Shown piece after piece: positions 52,081 through 62,400 of a stretch of DNA of 64,000 nt. Numbering within the stretch: position 1 is the stretch's first letter; each line of letters begins with the position of its first letter. The position numbers and the translations under genes were made by a program. The notes beneath the pieces were generated by a model. That model made no database searches. It was given only the letters and a program-made list of their open reading frames with translations, and was not told the DNA's origin. Source of the DNA: Schistocephalus solidus (lineage: Eukaryota > Platyhelminthes > Cestoda > Diphyllobothriidea > Diphyllobothriidae); NCBI GenBank assembly GCA_017591395.1, contig WEDG01004095.1, positions 1-64,000 of the forward strand. Reading direction: 5' to 3'.

Positions 52081-53137
52081 CTCCAGGGGGAGAATAATGG
52101 ACGATGGATCACTTGGTTGTTGTAAATAACCAAGTTTTTTTCCCCCTCGCTGAGCTGCCGTCTTAGTTCTATGAAAAGTTGATGGCGTTTGTTCCGCTCT
52201 GCAGGTGAGAAGTCCTGTTGAAAAGAAATTCCAGGGTTTGAGTTTTGTAACTTAAAGCGCCTCGACAGAATGAGACTGGCTTCCTGGCTACTGGTCAAGA
52301 TAACTTTTAGAGGCCTAGGACGTGTTGATTCGGATTGGCTTTCGGGCCGTTTTCCAAGGCGGAAGGCTTTTTCCAGTTCAATCGACGTATTAGGTTCCAG
52401 CATATTGTTCAGAAGTTCACGAAAGTGGTTCGTGTCTTCAGAATATCGGTCTACTGGAGTCGCAGCTGTTGATTCAGGTAGTCCCTGTATTATTAAGCTT
52501 TTTTTTTCTGTCCGTGGCATTTTTTGTAACTACGACGCTGTCTTCCTCTATCTGGTGGGAAGGTTTCACGTTGCGCACTGGTGATGATGGAGGGGATGCT
52601 GATTGGCTATGCGTTGGCTTTGATCCGGATTTTTTTTGATTCGGCGAATTCCACGGGTTCGACGATTTTGAATCGCAGGTTGTATTTTCGGTTGGGGAAT
52701 CGATTCCACTGCTTGTGCTTGGTGTGAAAATCTCAGTACTTCCTGTGGAGGACAAGGCAATGGTCAAAGCCCCGTGTTCGAGCTTTTTTGAGGAATCTTT
52801 CGAAGCCGGTTGTCCATTGGCTTTTTCCTTCTTGGTATCAGTTTTGCGGTTTGGATGGCTTTTTTGTTTTAGGCGGACTTTTTTTGTCCTGCGCCGTTGG
52901 TACTTGTTGGTTGGTAACCGAAGCAGCTGTCAAAGTTGTTGTTGGGATACCCTTTGATCGGGTATCGATGGTTTTGCTTCTGGTAAGTCGTTCAGTGGAC
53001 TCCTGAGTGGCATCTACTGCTTTAGAGGTGCCTTTTAGCGCAGATTTTATTTGTCTTATTTCATCCTCGAGCTGGTTTAGCTTCATGGACAGATTATGAT
53101 AGCCTCCACAAATGGCAGTGTTGTCAATAGCTTGCAT
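52044..53137 (-). pseudogene. CR1-like LINE ORF1 region
   Basis: An N-terminal coiled-coil-like segment (LSMKLNQLEDEIRQIKSALK) is followed by a basic P/K/T-rich stretch and a second frame (52520-52044) with LIIQGLPES and EKAFRLGKR. These are typical of the RNA-binding ORF1 proteins of CR1-like elements. The frames do not join cleanly: one breaks near 52840 and the other begins downstream at 52767/52520. Confidence 0.65.
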
Positions 53138-53160
53138 ATTAATTTGAGAGAGCGCTCACC

Positions 53161-53237
53161 GCCGTGATGAGGTGGTCGAGTGGTTAGCGAGCGTCGCCAT
53201 CGCGTTGTGGTCGCGGGTTCAATTCCGGCTTGCGGCA
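53161..53237 (+). tRNA. tRNA-like gene or SINE head with TTTTT terminator
   Basis: The arms GCCGTGA (53161-53167) and TTGCGGC (53230-53236) pair over 7 bp with two G-U pairs. A-box TGGTCGAGTGG is at 53173-53183 and B-box GGTTCAATTCC at 53216-53226. A TTTTT Pol III terminator follows at 53242-53246. The T-stem has one mismatch and I cannot assign an anticodon, so a pseudo-tRNA or SINE head is as likely as a functional tRNA. It abuts the 5' end of the CR1-like LINE, on the opposite strand. Confidence 0.5.
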
Positions 53238-53524
53238 TGACTTTTTGCATTTTTGTGTGGTGACTTAAGAAGTAACGAGTGGCTAGGTGTAGGTTTACAC
53301 TATCAGCGCTTTTACACAAACAGTATATAAATTATCTACTCAACCTTTTTTGCAAATTAATGAAATCCCCCGAACGTTCTTAACTACTTCTGCTAGTGGA
53401 AGTTGTTAAAAGTATTTGTTATAACGAGTTACTCGATATAAATTGCACAACCAATTAGACAGAATATGGTTAATGAACGACTCAGCCTGTTTTGTAGATA
53501 CTCCTCAGAATGCCTGACGAGCAG

Positions 53525-53710
53525 TTAGAGCCTGGATTGGACTGGTAGGTTGTGTAGGCCAAGCCAAAATTTCCGGCAGGTTGCTCTATTTGGAGAACTG
53601 TCCTAGTCGAACAAAAGTCCTCAGAAACCCTGGAAAGAGAATGGATTGGACTGGTGGGTTATGTAGGCCAATATTTCCGACAGTGCTCGATTTGGAGAAC
53701 TCCAGGTCAG
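53525..53710 (+). repeat. Two-copy tandem duplication (~110-bp period)
   Basis: TGGATTGGACTGGTAGGTTG and a TTTCCGGCAGG segment then TTTGGAGAACT at 53531-53600 recur at 53641-53702, as TGGATTGGACTGGTGGGTTA with a few changes and a 4-base deletion. Confidence 0.85.
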
Positions 53711-53797
53711 TGTACTGATTTCCGAGGTAATTAAGGCAGGATTTATAAGGAAGTCTAAATGCGTTCATTTGCTCCCATTTTGAAAAACTCTGCTGTC

Positions 53798-53882
53798 TCG
53801 GTAGGATTCGAACGCACGACAGCGAGGGAAATACTTCAGTACACTCAACGCTCTAACCACCTGAGCTACGAGGCCCCACCGG
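53798..53882 (-). repeat. tRNA-like SINE head, second type
   Basis: On the - strand, GCCTCGTAGCTCAGGTGGTT (A-box) and GCGTTCGAATCCTACC (B-box) are spaced as in a tRNA. The acceptor stem is incomplete and one T-stem pair is mismatched, so a functional tRNA is unlikely. It differs from the SINE family at 1-1397. Confidence 0.65.
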
Positions 53883-53909
53883 GAGCATTGAGTTTGATCA
53901 CAGGGGCTA

Positions 53910-53970
53910 TTTGTATACCACGAGGCACGGGATGAACGCCGGGGGACCCACTGATCAGCCAAACCCCTCG
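53910..53970 (+). repeat. 5' half of the hammerhead-type repeat
   Basis: GGGGGACCCACTGATCAGCC (53941-53960) followed by AAACCCCTCG matches 34735-34764. The core box is CTGATCA, one base from CTGATGA. The 3' half with GAAA is absent. Confidence 0.6.
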
Positions 53971-53999
53971 CAGCGGCGTTACACATAATCACTGAGACT

Positions 54000-54734
54000 T
54001 GAAGAACAAGAAAGTGGTTCAATATGAATCTTTGAGTAAACGTTCACGTAGTAGTACGGGAGCTTTGGTGCTATAATGCGGCTTGCTTTCTCTCACTGTG
54101 ATCTCGTAGGACGCACAGTGAGTATTCTACTTAATAAAAAAATCTTCCTTCTCGTGCTTCAGATTCGTAGGATGCCAACCTTTCTACGAGAGCTGGCTGA
54201 AACCTCGGAGGCTTGTTCACATCGTTCCGTTCCAGTCCAATTGTTCATCCATGCAAAACCTTGCTGATTGATAACCAGTCGAAACCAATAACAGTGTTTG
54301 CCGTTGTCAAAGATTGAAATTATCCCACGTCTTTGTATGCACCCGTCTGCTTAAGTGATACTGCGCTCAGCAAGTGTATACATTTGATTGTATGTGACCG
54401 GGAAGAGTACGGGTTTTGTTCGGCATCGCAGACTGCTAGTATATGTATCTTTTTTAACAAAAGCGATTCTCTGTGCAACAACAAAGGCGAGAATAATTGT
54501 GTAGCCAAAAGGATTTTGGATTAGGCTTTGGAATGGTCAGCCTCCGACTGACATGTTTGTGAGCGGTAAGCAATCTATAGATGAAATGGAATCTAAGCGA
54601 CAAGTTCGCTTATGATTGACGTAAGAGGACAAATACATTAAGGTAACCCAAACGCGTGAACGCAAAACCATAACCACCTCTTCTACATTATCGTGCCTTT
54701 CCACACTGTCAAATTGATACTATTCAATCTACCA
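54000..54734 (+). other. Unassigned intergenic DNA
   Basis: Nothing recognised. Short frames on both strands lack any conserved motif. Confidence 0.4.
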
Positions 54735-55995
54735 CCGTAGATGATCGAAAGCAATTCGATTGGAGAGGATGGCGGTTCTGCTCGCATGGGTACTTCTTGC
54801 TACCAAAGGAATATTGGGACATTCAAAAGACCACTGCACGACCAAGGCAAATTGGGGGAACCGGGTGGCGGCTAAACATTACCTGCAGTGGACAGTCAAA
54901 GCGAAAGAAAGAGTAAGCGACGGGACACTGCAGTCACCTTCGCCATCAAGCCGACGTCCTGAGAAGTCAGGCCGTTCTAGTGGTGCATATTTGCACCGAA
55001 TACAAACTCCTTCTCTTCAAAAAATTCCTTCTTCTTTCGATCTAGGTGAAGATCACGTGGATTCACTTTCGTTCGCGACGCTGACGACCAGTGAATTATG
55101 TTCTCGTCTGGAGGTTTGATAAGCGTGAAGTGCTAGGGACAAAGGACTTGTGCCATTCAGACCACTGAAAGGCCAACAAACTGTTTGTTTACTAGATCAG
55201 GCTGGAAGTGCGAATCGCGGGGTAGGTTAAATACCGAATTATTGCTTCTGGCTGAGGGCTGACTCAGTTTTAGCAGACAGACGACAATCCAAAGGGAACA
55301 AGCCCAAGACACTGAAAATTGCCCCGGTTGAGACCCTATGGAGGAAACTACTGGACGTCACTGGACGACTGGAAGTCCTTGACCGCGCACTAAGACAGGC
55401 TCGACAGCAACGATCCCTAAATCCAACGCCTACACACACAATATATATCGACAAGAGGATCAAAGCCAATAAGACCGATTCCTCAGACTCCGAGGCCTAC
55501 TGCAGCTGAGGTTGAGATGAAGGAAGAACGATTCGCTGCTTAGCGAAGGTAAACGAATTCAGAGATGCATCGACTGCATTGAGTTGATGAATGTGAAGCA
55601 ATTCAGACAAGTTTACATAACCCATGGGACCTGACAACAGACTTCGACACGGTCGAATGCGTTAAACTATGGCCGAAGATGTTGACATTCAGACATTCAC
55701 AGCGCAACCGGTGCGCCAACTACACAACGGACTGCTACCTTGCGCACCGGACGATAGGGTTGTCGTAGAGGCATTCGCGCTTACGAATGGGGCTAAACGA
55801 ATTTGTGTACTGATTCCCATTCTATACACCCTCATTTTCTTCCTCATATTGGGAAAGCTGAAGCCTGGAAAACAGACAAGAATGAAAATGGTCTACTGAA
55901 CCGACGGAAGCTGGAACAACACCCGATAAAGAAAGCTACTTCGAGCGTCTTTAAGGCCAATTTCCACGACCTTTTAATCGCAGAGGACAGATAAT
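54735..55995 (+). pseudogene. LINE-Z relic: endonuclease and RT fragments
   Basis: Across frameshifts, 54905-55190 reads RRDTAVTFAIK, then a CTEYKLLL...TWIHFRSRR...NYVLVWR series matching the LINE-Z endonuclease (CAEHRLLL ... [20 protein letters not shown]). Positions 55620-55900 read VRQLHNGLL, VVEAFALTNGAKRICVLIP and ILYTL, matching the RT. Stops and frameshifts are frequent. The endonuclease-RT linker is partly replaced by an unrelated open stretch at 55231-55508. Confidence 0.75.
55231..55508 (+). other. Unexplained open stretch inside a LINE relic
   Basis: This frame is open for about 92 codons and ends in TGA. It has a charged, helical-looking middle (VETLWRKLLDVTGRLEVLDR then ALRQARQQR) and an acidic end (KTDSSDSEAYCS). 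It matches no LINE-Z segment I know. TTTAG at 55271-55275 could be a splice acceptor. It could be a terminal exon of an unknown gene or chance. Confidence 0.3.
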
Positions 55996-56019
55996 GAAAT
56001 AAAATTTTGACCGCCATTG

Positions 56020-56650
56020 CCGACGATGTCCACCGTGTGCACACAGCGTGGCCGGCTCTTGGATGGTGATTGACTCTTGAATTAGTTTATAGTTATATTA
56101 GACTTGTGCAACATGTACCACACATTCCTCTTCCCCATCCACCTGAACTCCAAGGCCAAGACAAATTCAAGAAGATCAGAGGTGGGTTCGGGAGCTGTAG
56201 TCGAAAAGGTTGAACAGGCCATCTACACGTACGCCACACGTATGATCTAAGCACATTCAATCAGGAGTTCATAAAAACATGATTTAGGAGTGGATCGGAA
56301 CCCACATGGGCATGAGTACCCTAGAGACCAGATTAGAAAGGAATCCTTGAATTCTGGATCTTCAGCTTCAGAGGAACGAGTTAGCACTATAGTTCGTAGT
56401 CTTCCAAGTCACGGCTTTTAGCAACCGTCATAGTTTAGGTGTGCGGTAGGTTTTTACAATGTGGAATATGCGCTGAGTATCGTGAGGTCGCAGTCCTCAA
56501 AGTCGATTTCGCTGGTTCTTCGCACTCCCAAGCAGCAGTTCCTCGTTCTACAGGCTCAACCATCTGATGTGGTGTTGGGCGCAGATGGCTCCTACGCCCT
56601 GAGCATGCTCCTGACTGTGTCACAACTACATATATCTGGCAGTATTGATG
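56020..56650 (-). repeat. Diverged LINE-Z 3' UTR repeat
   Basis: GATGTCCACCGTGTGC, GAATTAGTTTATAGTTAT and TTCCAAGTCACGGCTTTTAG correspond to blocks at 40718, 40770 and 41088. Divergence is high. Confidence 0.7.
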
Positions 56651-57904
56651 GGTCACAGACCGAATAGCACGCGCCTAATCCTCATTCAATTTCGGTGCAA
56701 GTTCAACGCACCTCGCGCGCTGTCCGTCATAGATACATTTGAGGCTCACATGCAGCGGCATGTGGGTCTCTTCGCCTCCAAATGCTCCAACTTCTGACTG
56801 TCTGTCTACATACATAAGACAGTAGTCATCCGCTAACCATCATCATCTAATGAATGTATAAATTCTAGATTCGATTTGCGTAAAACTTTTCTCGCAACTA
56901 GGGACTCATTTTCTCACATACCTGGGAAGTATAGTCTCAATAACGATCATAATCGACGACGAAATCGTCCCCCGGTTTCCATTTGTTCGCAGGCCTCTGG
57001 TCGGCTACATCACTACGTCCAAAACCACCGCGGCAACCTGCTCGACGTGAAGCAGTGTAGGTCAAGGATTTTTGTCCTGAAAACGGTCCTAAATGGGCTC
57101 GATAATTTATGACACAATGAAATCCAAGCAATGGAACTCGATCCGTTTCGTCTCATTTGATAGAATTGTGAAAGTGAGGTGAACAAAAGCTATCCCTTGC
57201 AGCAAGGATCTTGAATAAACCGGCCTTCTCATGTGGGAGCAGGTGCAACTGTGATGGAGGTGTCACTTCGTATGGATAGGTTAAGAGCCCGAATACGATT
57301 AAGTATTCTACGGCTACGTCGCCAGGCGTGTCCGTTGATAAGGCGACAACCCTGAAGAGAAAGAGGAAAGCGCGCAAGTCTCCAGTGTGACGGATAAACG
57401 CGGCAGACATGCAAAACCTAACACTATGCTCGAATCGTGAATATTTCTCAGGGTACTCATTGACCTAGTCAAATTTCTTTGAATCCACCGTCCTGGCATC
57501 CCGTCCATGTTAACTTTCACGATACACAACGCAACCACGACTACCAACGTTATATAATGTGCCCACTCCCCCTTTCATGGTTTAAAGATCGGGTGTCCGT
57601 TATGGATCGCTCTAGATCACATCATCCTTCCTCTTGTACGTGGAATACGGCCCGGTCACCAAGCCCAACTACAACCACCCTCCACCACTACCACCATCAA
57701 TACATGCATACTTCTAATCTGTCAAAAGTATGACCACACGTTTCAACTAAGCATCGGCCTGGTCAGTCATGTATACACCCGTAATTCACGTTTTCCCTTC
57801 ATGCTACGCAGCTGCATCCTCACGTAGACCTTTTCAGTCCATATTAGTTTACACGAAAGCCTATCGGAACACCACAGCTAGTCATCCTTTACACAATTGC
57901 GATC
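56651..57904 (+). other. Unassigned intergenic DNA
   Basis: No gene or repeat family was recognised with confidence. A frame at 57479-57733 is H/S/T-rich and unremarkable. Confidence 0.4.
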
Positions 57905-58756
57905 TGACAGTTCGACCGTCGATTTCGATGAGGTCCACCGTATGCTCCACACCAGGTGGTGCAGGGACGGTGACTTGCGCGTGAATTAGTTTTAAGTGAT
58001 AGTAGCCTTGCGCTGCAGCTACCGCACTCTCTCCTCCTCCCCCACCTGAACCCTGTGTCATGACAGAGTCAAGAAGACCGGAGGCGAGAGAGGACGCAGA
58101 TGGCTGGCGTGGCCGGAGCCGCTCCTGGGCGTAACACCACACCTAGCTTGGATCTAACGGAGTGGGAGTGCCATAAAGGCCACATTAAGAAGGAGCCATT
58201 GCAGCCTGACTGTCAGTCCGCCAGTCAGCCGCCTCACACAAAACACACATTGGACTGACCACGCGGTCCGAGTTATCTCGTCAGTTGGCAGCCTTCCAAG
58301 CCACGGCTTTTAGCGCACCGTGATAGTTTCAAACGCGTCAGATTGTTTATGGTGAGGAAAAATGCGCTGAGCTGTCGACCTTACACTCTCCCCCACCTCC
58401 TAAATCAGACCACCATTCGAACCGGTAAGTTTTCTGATGTAGAAGTTGGCGCGTTGGCTGACGGGTTGGCATACCCATCGTCGCGCGCCACAGCACGACC
58501 TGGCCCCCATAATGCACACACCAGGATTTTCTTACTCAGTGGATATGGAGGAGCCATCGCCGTCTGACTCCCAGTCCACTGGTCAGCCACTCGACACACA
58601 CAACACATACACTGGGCTGACGGCGTGGTCTGGTGTAAGCGTCAGGTTGGCAGCCTTCCAAGCCACGGTTTCTATGAAATCGGGATTTTTCAGGTATACT
58701 GTGATGATTGTGAGTGTTGTCTATGTATTAGTGTACATGGTGTGCGCTGATGTGGC
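57905..58756 (-). repeat. LINE-Z copy A 3' UTR
   Basis: It is homologous over its length to 40707-41160 and 41880-42240 and to 8440-8900. It carries the CCACACCAGGTGGTGCAGGG and GAATTAGTTTTAAGTGATAG blocks at its distal end, and modules near 58195 and 58555. Confidence 0.85.
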
Positions 58757-59485
58757 TTAGCCTCCGGTGGATTTCCACAGGTTGTCGTGGAGGCTTATGT
58801 GCCCTAATAGGTCCATGCAGTGTGTAAATGTGCGGGAGCAGTGAGGGCAGTGGAGGCGGGCGCGTCGACTGTATGTCGGAGCCCCAGGCACTGGTCCACC
58901 AGCCTTCGTGCGATGGGTTCGCAGGTGACTGACCAGGCCGATGCGTGAGTTGAAATTTCGGGTGCAGTGTGGACAGGAGAAATCGGTAGAGGCTGAGGGA
59001 ATGTCATTCATGGTAGTGGGGGTGGCAGTGGCGGTAAAAATGGCAGGAGTGGAAGGTGTGAATGATGTATCGGTATTGGCGGCATTGCGGTGAATTCCGC
59101 TGGCATGGATGCGCATGTGACCGAATAGGCCCATGCGATGAGTGAATGCGCGAGGACAGTGAGGGCAGTGGAGGCGACGATCTCTGCTGTGTGATGGTGC
59201 TCCAGGCACTGGCTCACCGGTCTCTGTACGATGTATTCGCAAGTGACAGACCAGGCCGATGCGTGATGTGAATGAGCGATTGCAATGAGGACAGGTTAGG
59301 AGAGAGTCCCCATCGCTGATGGTGGTGGTAGTGAAGGCAAAGGCGGTGGTGGTTGCGGTGGTGGGGGTAACAGGCGATGTGGTTTGGGATGTGGTCTCTA
59401 TGATGGTGGGAGTAATGGCATTGGGGCAGTCTGAAGGAAGGTTGGCAGAATTTGACGTAGAAGTTGGAATTGTCGGATTGTTGGT
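58757..59485 (-). pseudogene. LINE-Z copy A C2H2 zinc-finger array
   Basis: After a T/S/P-rich spacer there are four C2H2 fingers: CPHCNRSF...[14 protein letters not shown]...GHMRIH, CPHCTRNF...SHLRTH and CPHCSRTF...GHISLH, each with C-x2-C-x12-H-x3-H spacing. Two share the spacer [20 protein letters not shown] or a close variant. The array ends NLWKSTGG and a stop near 58757. Repetition of finger plus spacer suggests internal duplication. A role in RNA or target DNA binding is inference. Confidence 0.88.
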
Positions 59486-60314
59486 TCATTGCATCCGAAG
59501 GTGTCCAACCAGGCCGATTCGCGCGCGGAAAATGTGTTGACAGCGCGGGCATGTTGGCAGGGCCTGGGCATCGACGATATTGGTCCGGGGCGCTGGTGAC
59601 TTTTGTGTCACTCTTTTGGCCTTGGCGGCAGCGATCCGGTTGGCCACATAGATTGCTGAACCAGTCTTCATGGATCTTCTCCATGCCGGTCTATCCTGGG
59701 CGAGGTCGTCCAAGGTTGCCGGGTTGATTAGCAGTGGCTTCAGTGATTTCTTAAAAGTGTCCTTGTAGAGTCGTTTTTGACCTCTCTGTCAGCGAGCACC
59801 CGTAGCAACATCTCCGTAGAAAAGTCGTTTGGGTAGTCACTCGTCGTCCATTATTATCAGGTGGCCGCTCCATCGCAGTTGCACTTGCCTCAGCATGGCG
59901 TGGATGCTGAGGATTTCAGTCCGCTCCAGGACCTTTCGTGTCCGGGATCCTGTCTTGCCATCTCAGCTTCAGTATTCTGCGGAGGCACCTGAGATGAAAG
60001 TGATTCAGCTTCCTTTCTTGGTTCGAGTAGATGGTCCAGGTCTCCGCTCCATAAAGGAGTGTCGTCAAGACGACGGCCTTGTACATCTTCAGTGTGGTGT
60101 TCAGGTGAATACCGTGGCGATTCCACACGGAGGCCTGCAGCCGGCCAAAAGCCTGACTAGCTTTGGAGATCCGTTGGGCAACCTCGTCATCGATTCTCGT
60201 GGGGCGTGAAAGCGTGCTTCCTAGATAAGCAAAGGTTTCCACGTTTTTGAGTTGAGCACCATGGACATTGATTCGGGGAGCATTGTGTTCCGCGCTGGGT
60301 GGCGGCTGGTGCAT
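59486..60314 (-). pseudogene. LINE-Z copy A post-RT region and first finger
   Basis: [20 protein letters not shown], then [40 protein letters not shown] and DRIPDTKG (60314-59916), then after frame breaks WRRSMKTGSAIYVANRIAAA and CPRCQHIFRARIGLVGHL (59713-59486). The codon after HLRMQ is TGA where related copies have TGC (Cys), so the first finger loses its last ligand and the chain stops. Confidence 0.85.
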
Positions 60315-60344
60315 GACAACCGTTTTGACTGTACTGATTGTTAA

Positions 60345-61759
60345 TCAAAAATCGGCGCAGCCTGCTGCGAAGAGGTCCATGCTCCTGTGCATGTCCTCCT
60401 CCGTCACGTTGTTAAGGGCGCAGTCGTCCGCGAATAGCAAGTCATGAACTGTAGTCGTAGACACACGCGTTGAAGCCTGCATACGCCGACTGTTAAGAAG
60501 GTGCCCGTCATTTCTGTAGGCGATGCGGATCCCAGGCTGCGCTTCACGGTAGGCGTCCATCAGCATAGCCGAGAACATGAGACTGTAAAGGGTGGGGGCC
60601 AGTACGCAGCCCTGCTTCACTCCGTTGGTCACTGCGAATGCTTTGGATACCGTCCCGTTGTCAGTGACGCATGCCGTCATCCCGTCATGAAGCTGATGCA
60701 CCATGTGCGTGAACCGCTCAGGACAACCAAATTTATGCATGACTTTCCACAGTCCGTCGCGATTCATCGTGTTTAAGGCTTTCGTTAGATCCCCGAAGGT
60801 AGTGTATAGGTGATTTCGCATCTCCTGACACTTCTCTTGTAGCTGGCGGGCGGCAAAGATCATATCGGTTGTTCCGCAGTGTCGGCGGAAGCCACATTGG
60901 CTTTCCGGGAACAAGCCCTGCTCTAGGTGACCGTTCAGACGATTGAGAAGGATACGGGTGAAGATCTTCTCGGCGACGTTGAGCAACGAGATGCCTCTGT
61001 GATTATCACAGAGTGGCCAGTTCCAATTCCGTTTTTAGAGATGGACGATGGTCGCGTCTTTGAAATCCTGAGGAACTTGTCCTTGGCGCCACATCTCCTG
61101 GAAGAGTGTTGTGAGTTCTGCCATCAGCCGTAGCCCACCATGCTTGTAGTCTTCCGGTGGGATTGCGTCGGATCCTGGTGCTTTACACTGTAAATACGCT
61201 GCATGTCCCGGATGGTTTCTGGTAGGGAAGGCGTTAGATCCAGGTCATTGTTCGTGTCCACTTGAGGGAGCCGGTCAATGGCAGCATCGGAGATGGCTGA
61301 TGAGCAATAAAGGACATTTCTGAAGTGCTCGGCCCAGCGCTTCAGAATTTGCGATTTCTCTGTCAGCAGTATTGTGCCGTCAGAGCTGAGCAGCGGTGCG
61401 GTCCCCTTGATACACGGGCCGTAGATGGCCTTGATGGCATCCTGCATCTCCCGCAGCCATTGCTGTACAAGGCGCCGGCATCTGAAGAAGGCTGCTTTGG
61501 TGGCGTCAGTCCGAAGGTCCATGTAGGCTTTGTGTAGTTCATTCTTCTCCGCGATTAAGTTGCTGATGTCGGCGTCATTGTCGTCAAACCAGTCCTGGTG
61601 TCGACGGCGTGCGCGTCCGAGGACATCGAGGGCGGTGGACTGGATGACATTTCGCAGTTGACACCATCGTGTCTTCACGGTAGCGTTATCATCTGGAGCA
61701 TGCAGGTCCTCCAGTTTCTCGGTTATTTGGTTGCTGAAATCAAAAGAATGAGCAGGCAA
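60345..61759 (-). pseudogene. LINE-Z copy A linker and reverse transcriptase
   Basis: The linker 61759-61124 carries WCQLRNVIQSTALDVLGRAR, HQDWFDDNDADISNLIAEKN and REMQDAIKAIYGPCIKG. The join MQDAIKAIYGP appears to lack the GYADRNEWKNFF block seen in related elements, an in-frame deletion of about 25 codons. The RT 60986-60345 has [51 protein letters not shown] (motif A; the aspartate is kept, but the usual F is L), [20 protein letters not shown] and [10 protein letters not shown]. Linker and RT are joined across a frameshift near 61130-60990. Confidence 0.88.
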
Positions 61760-61777
61760 ATTTAATAAAAGAGTATT

Positions 61778-62400
61778 TTACTTACATGGCAGCCTCTTAC
61801 CTTGGGGCCTGCGTCGGGGTTGCAGTCGGAGCCTCATCTGGGAGATGACGAGGCGGTGATCTGTCCAACCATCGGCATCGCGGATCGCCTTGGTTACCAG
61901 CACGTCCTGTCGATCTCGCCTCCGGACGAGAACATAGTCCAGCAGATGCCAGCGCCGCGACCGAGGGTGCATCCAATTGGCCTTCTCCCGCGTCGGAAGG
62001 CGAAAGAAGGTGTTAGTCAGCAGGAGACGGTGTTCCGCACACGTGCGCAGAAGAAGGAGGCCGTTATCGTTACAGCTATCGAGACCGTGGGGACCCAGCC
62101 CTCCCTGATAGGCAACGTGGTCCGTCCCGACGCGGGCGTTGAAGTCACCAAGGACAATTAACTTGTCCATCTTCGACACAGTCGCCAGCAGGGCATGCAG
62201 GTCCTCGTAGAATTTGTCCTTCGCATCATCAGAGCTCGTCATTGGGGGAGCGTAGGCGCTTATGATGGTGGCGAACTGGTCTCCCCGAAGAGGCAGGTGG
62301 AGGCTCCTCAGGCGATCATTGATACCCTGCGGCAGACAGGGCAGACGTCCCACGATGTCGTTCTGAATGGCAAAGGCAACAACAGCGTCGCGTCACTCTG
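61778..62400 (-). pseudogene. LINE-Z copy A endonuclease
   Basis: The frame reads [20 protein letters not shown], then [31 protein letters not shown] (GDFN catalytic motif), [18 protein letters not shown] and [14 protein letters not shown] (terminal SDH-type motif as TDH). The catalytic motifs are intact in this part. A stop just upstream cuts off the N-terminal WNVRSL...ETR portion. Confidence 0.88.

Larger units (their letters stand above)
49575..53140 (-). mobile_element. CR1-like LINE, nearly full span, inactivated
   Basis: Reading 53140 down to 49575: ORF1-like region, endonuclease, RT and a C-terminal tail ending NSLPLDVV near 49697, then ~100 bases of 3' sequence. Similar elements in flatworms belong to the CR1/Jockey group. 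Internal deletions and frameshifts (between the endonuclease and RT, and near 50050) mean it cannot encode a complete protein. It lies 3' of the kinase gene. Confidence 0.88.

Noticed and set aside
53083..53319. - strand frame with AGIEPATTTRWRRSLTTRPP
   Set aside because: It is the reverse of the tRNA-like unit at 53161-53237. Such GIEPA-type peptides are a known artefact of tRNA-like DNA.
54760..55119. 119-residue frame with a signal-peptide-like N-terminus (MERMAVLLAWVLLATKGILG)
   Set aside because: Another frame of the same DNA matches the LINE-Z endonuclease, so this frame is a chance shadow of a decayed element.
59829..60209. 126-residue + strand frame
   Set aside because: It lies over the post-RT region of LINE-Z copy A, which is supported on the - strand.
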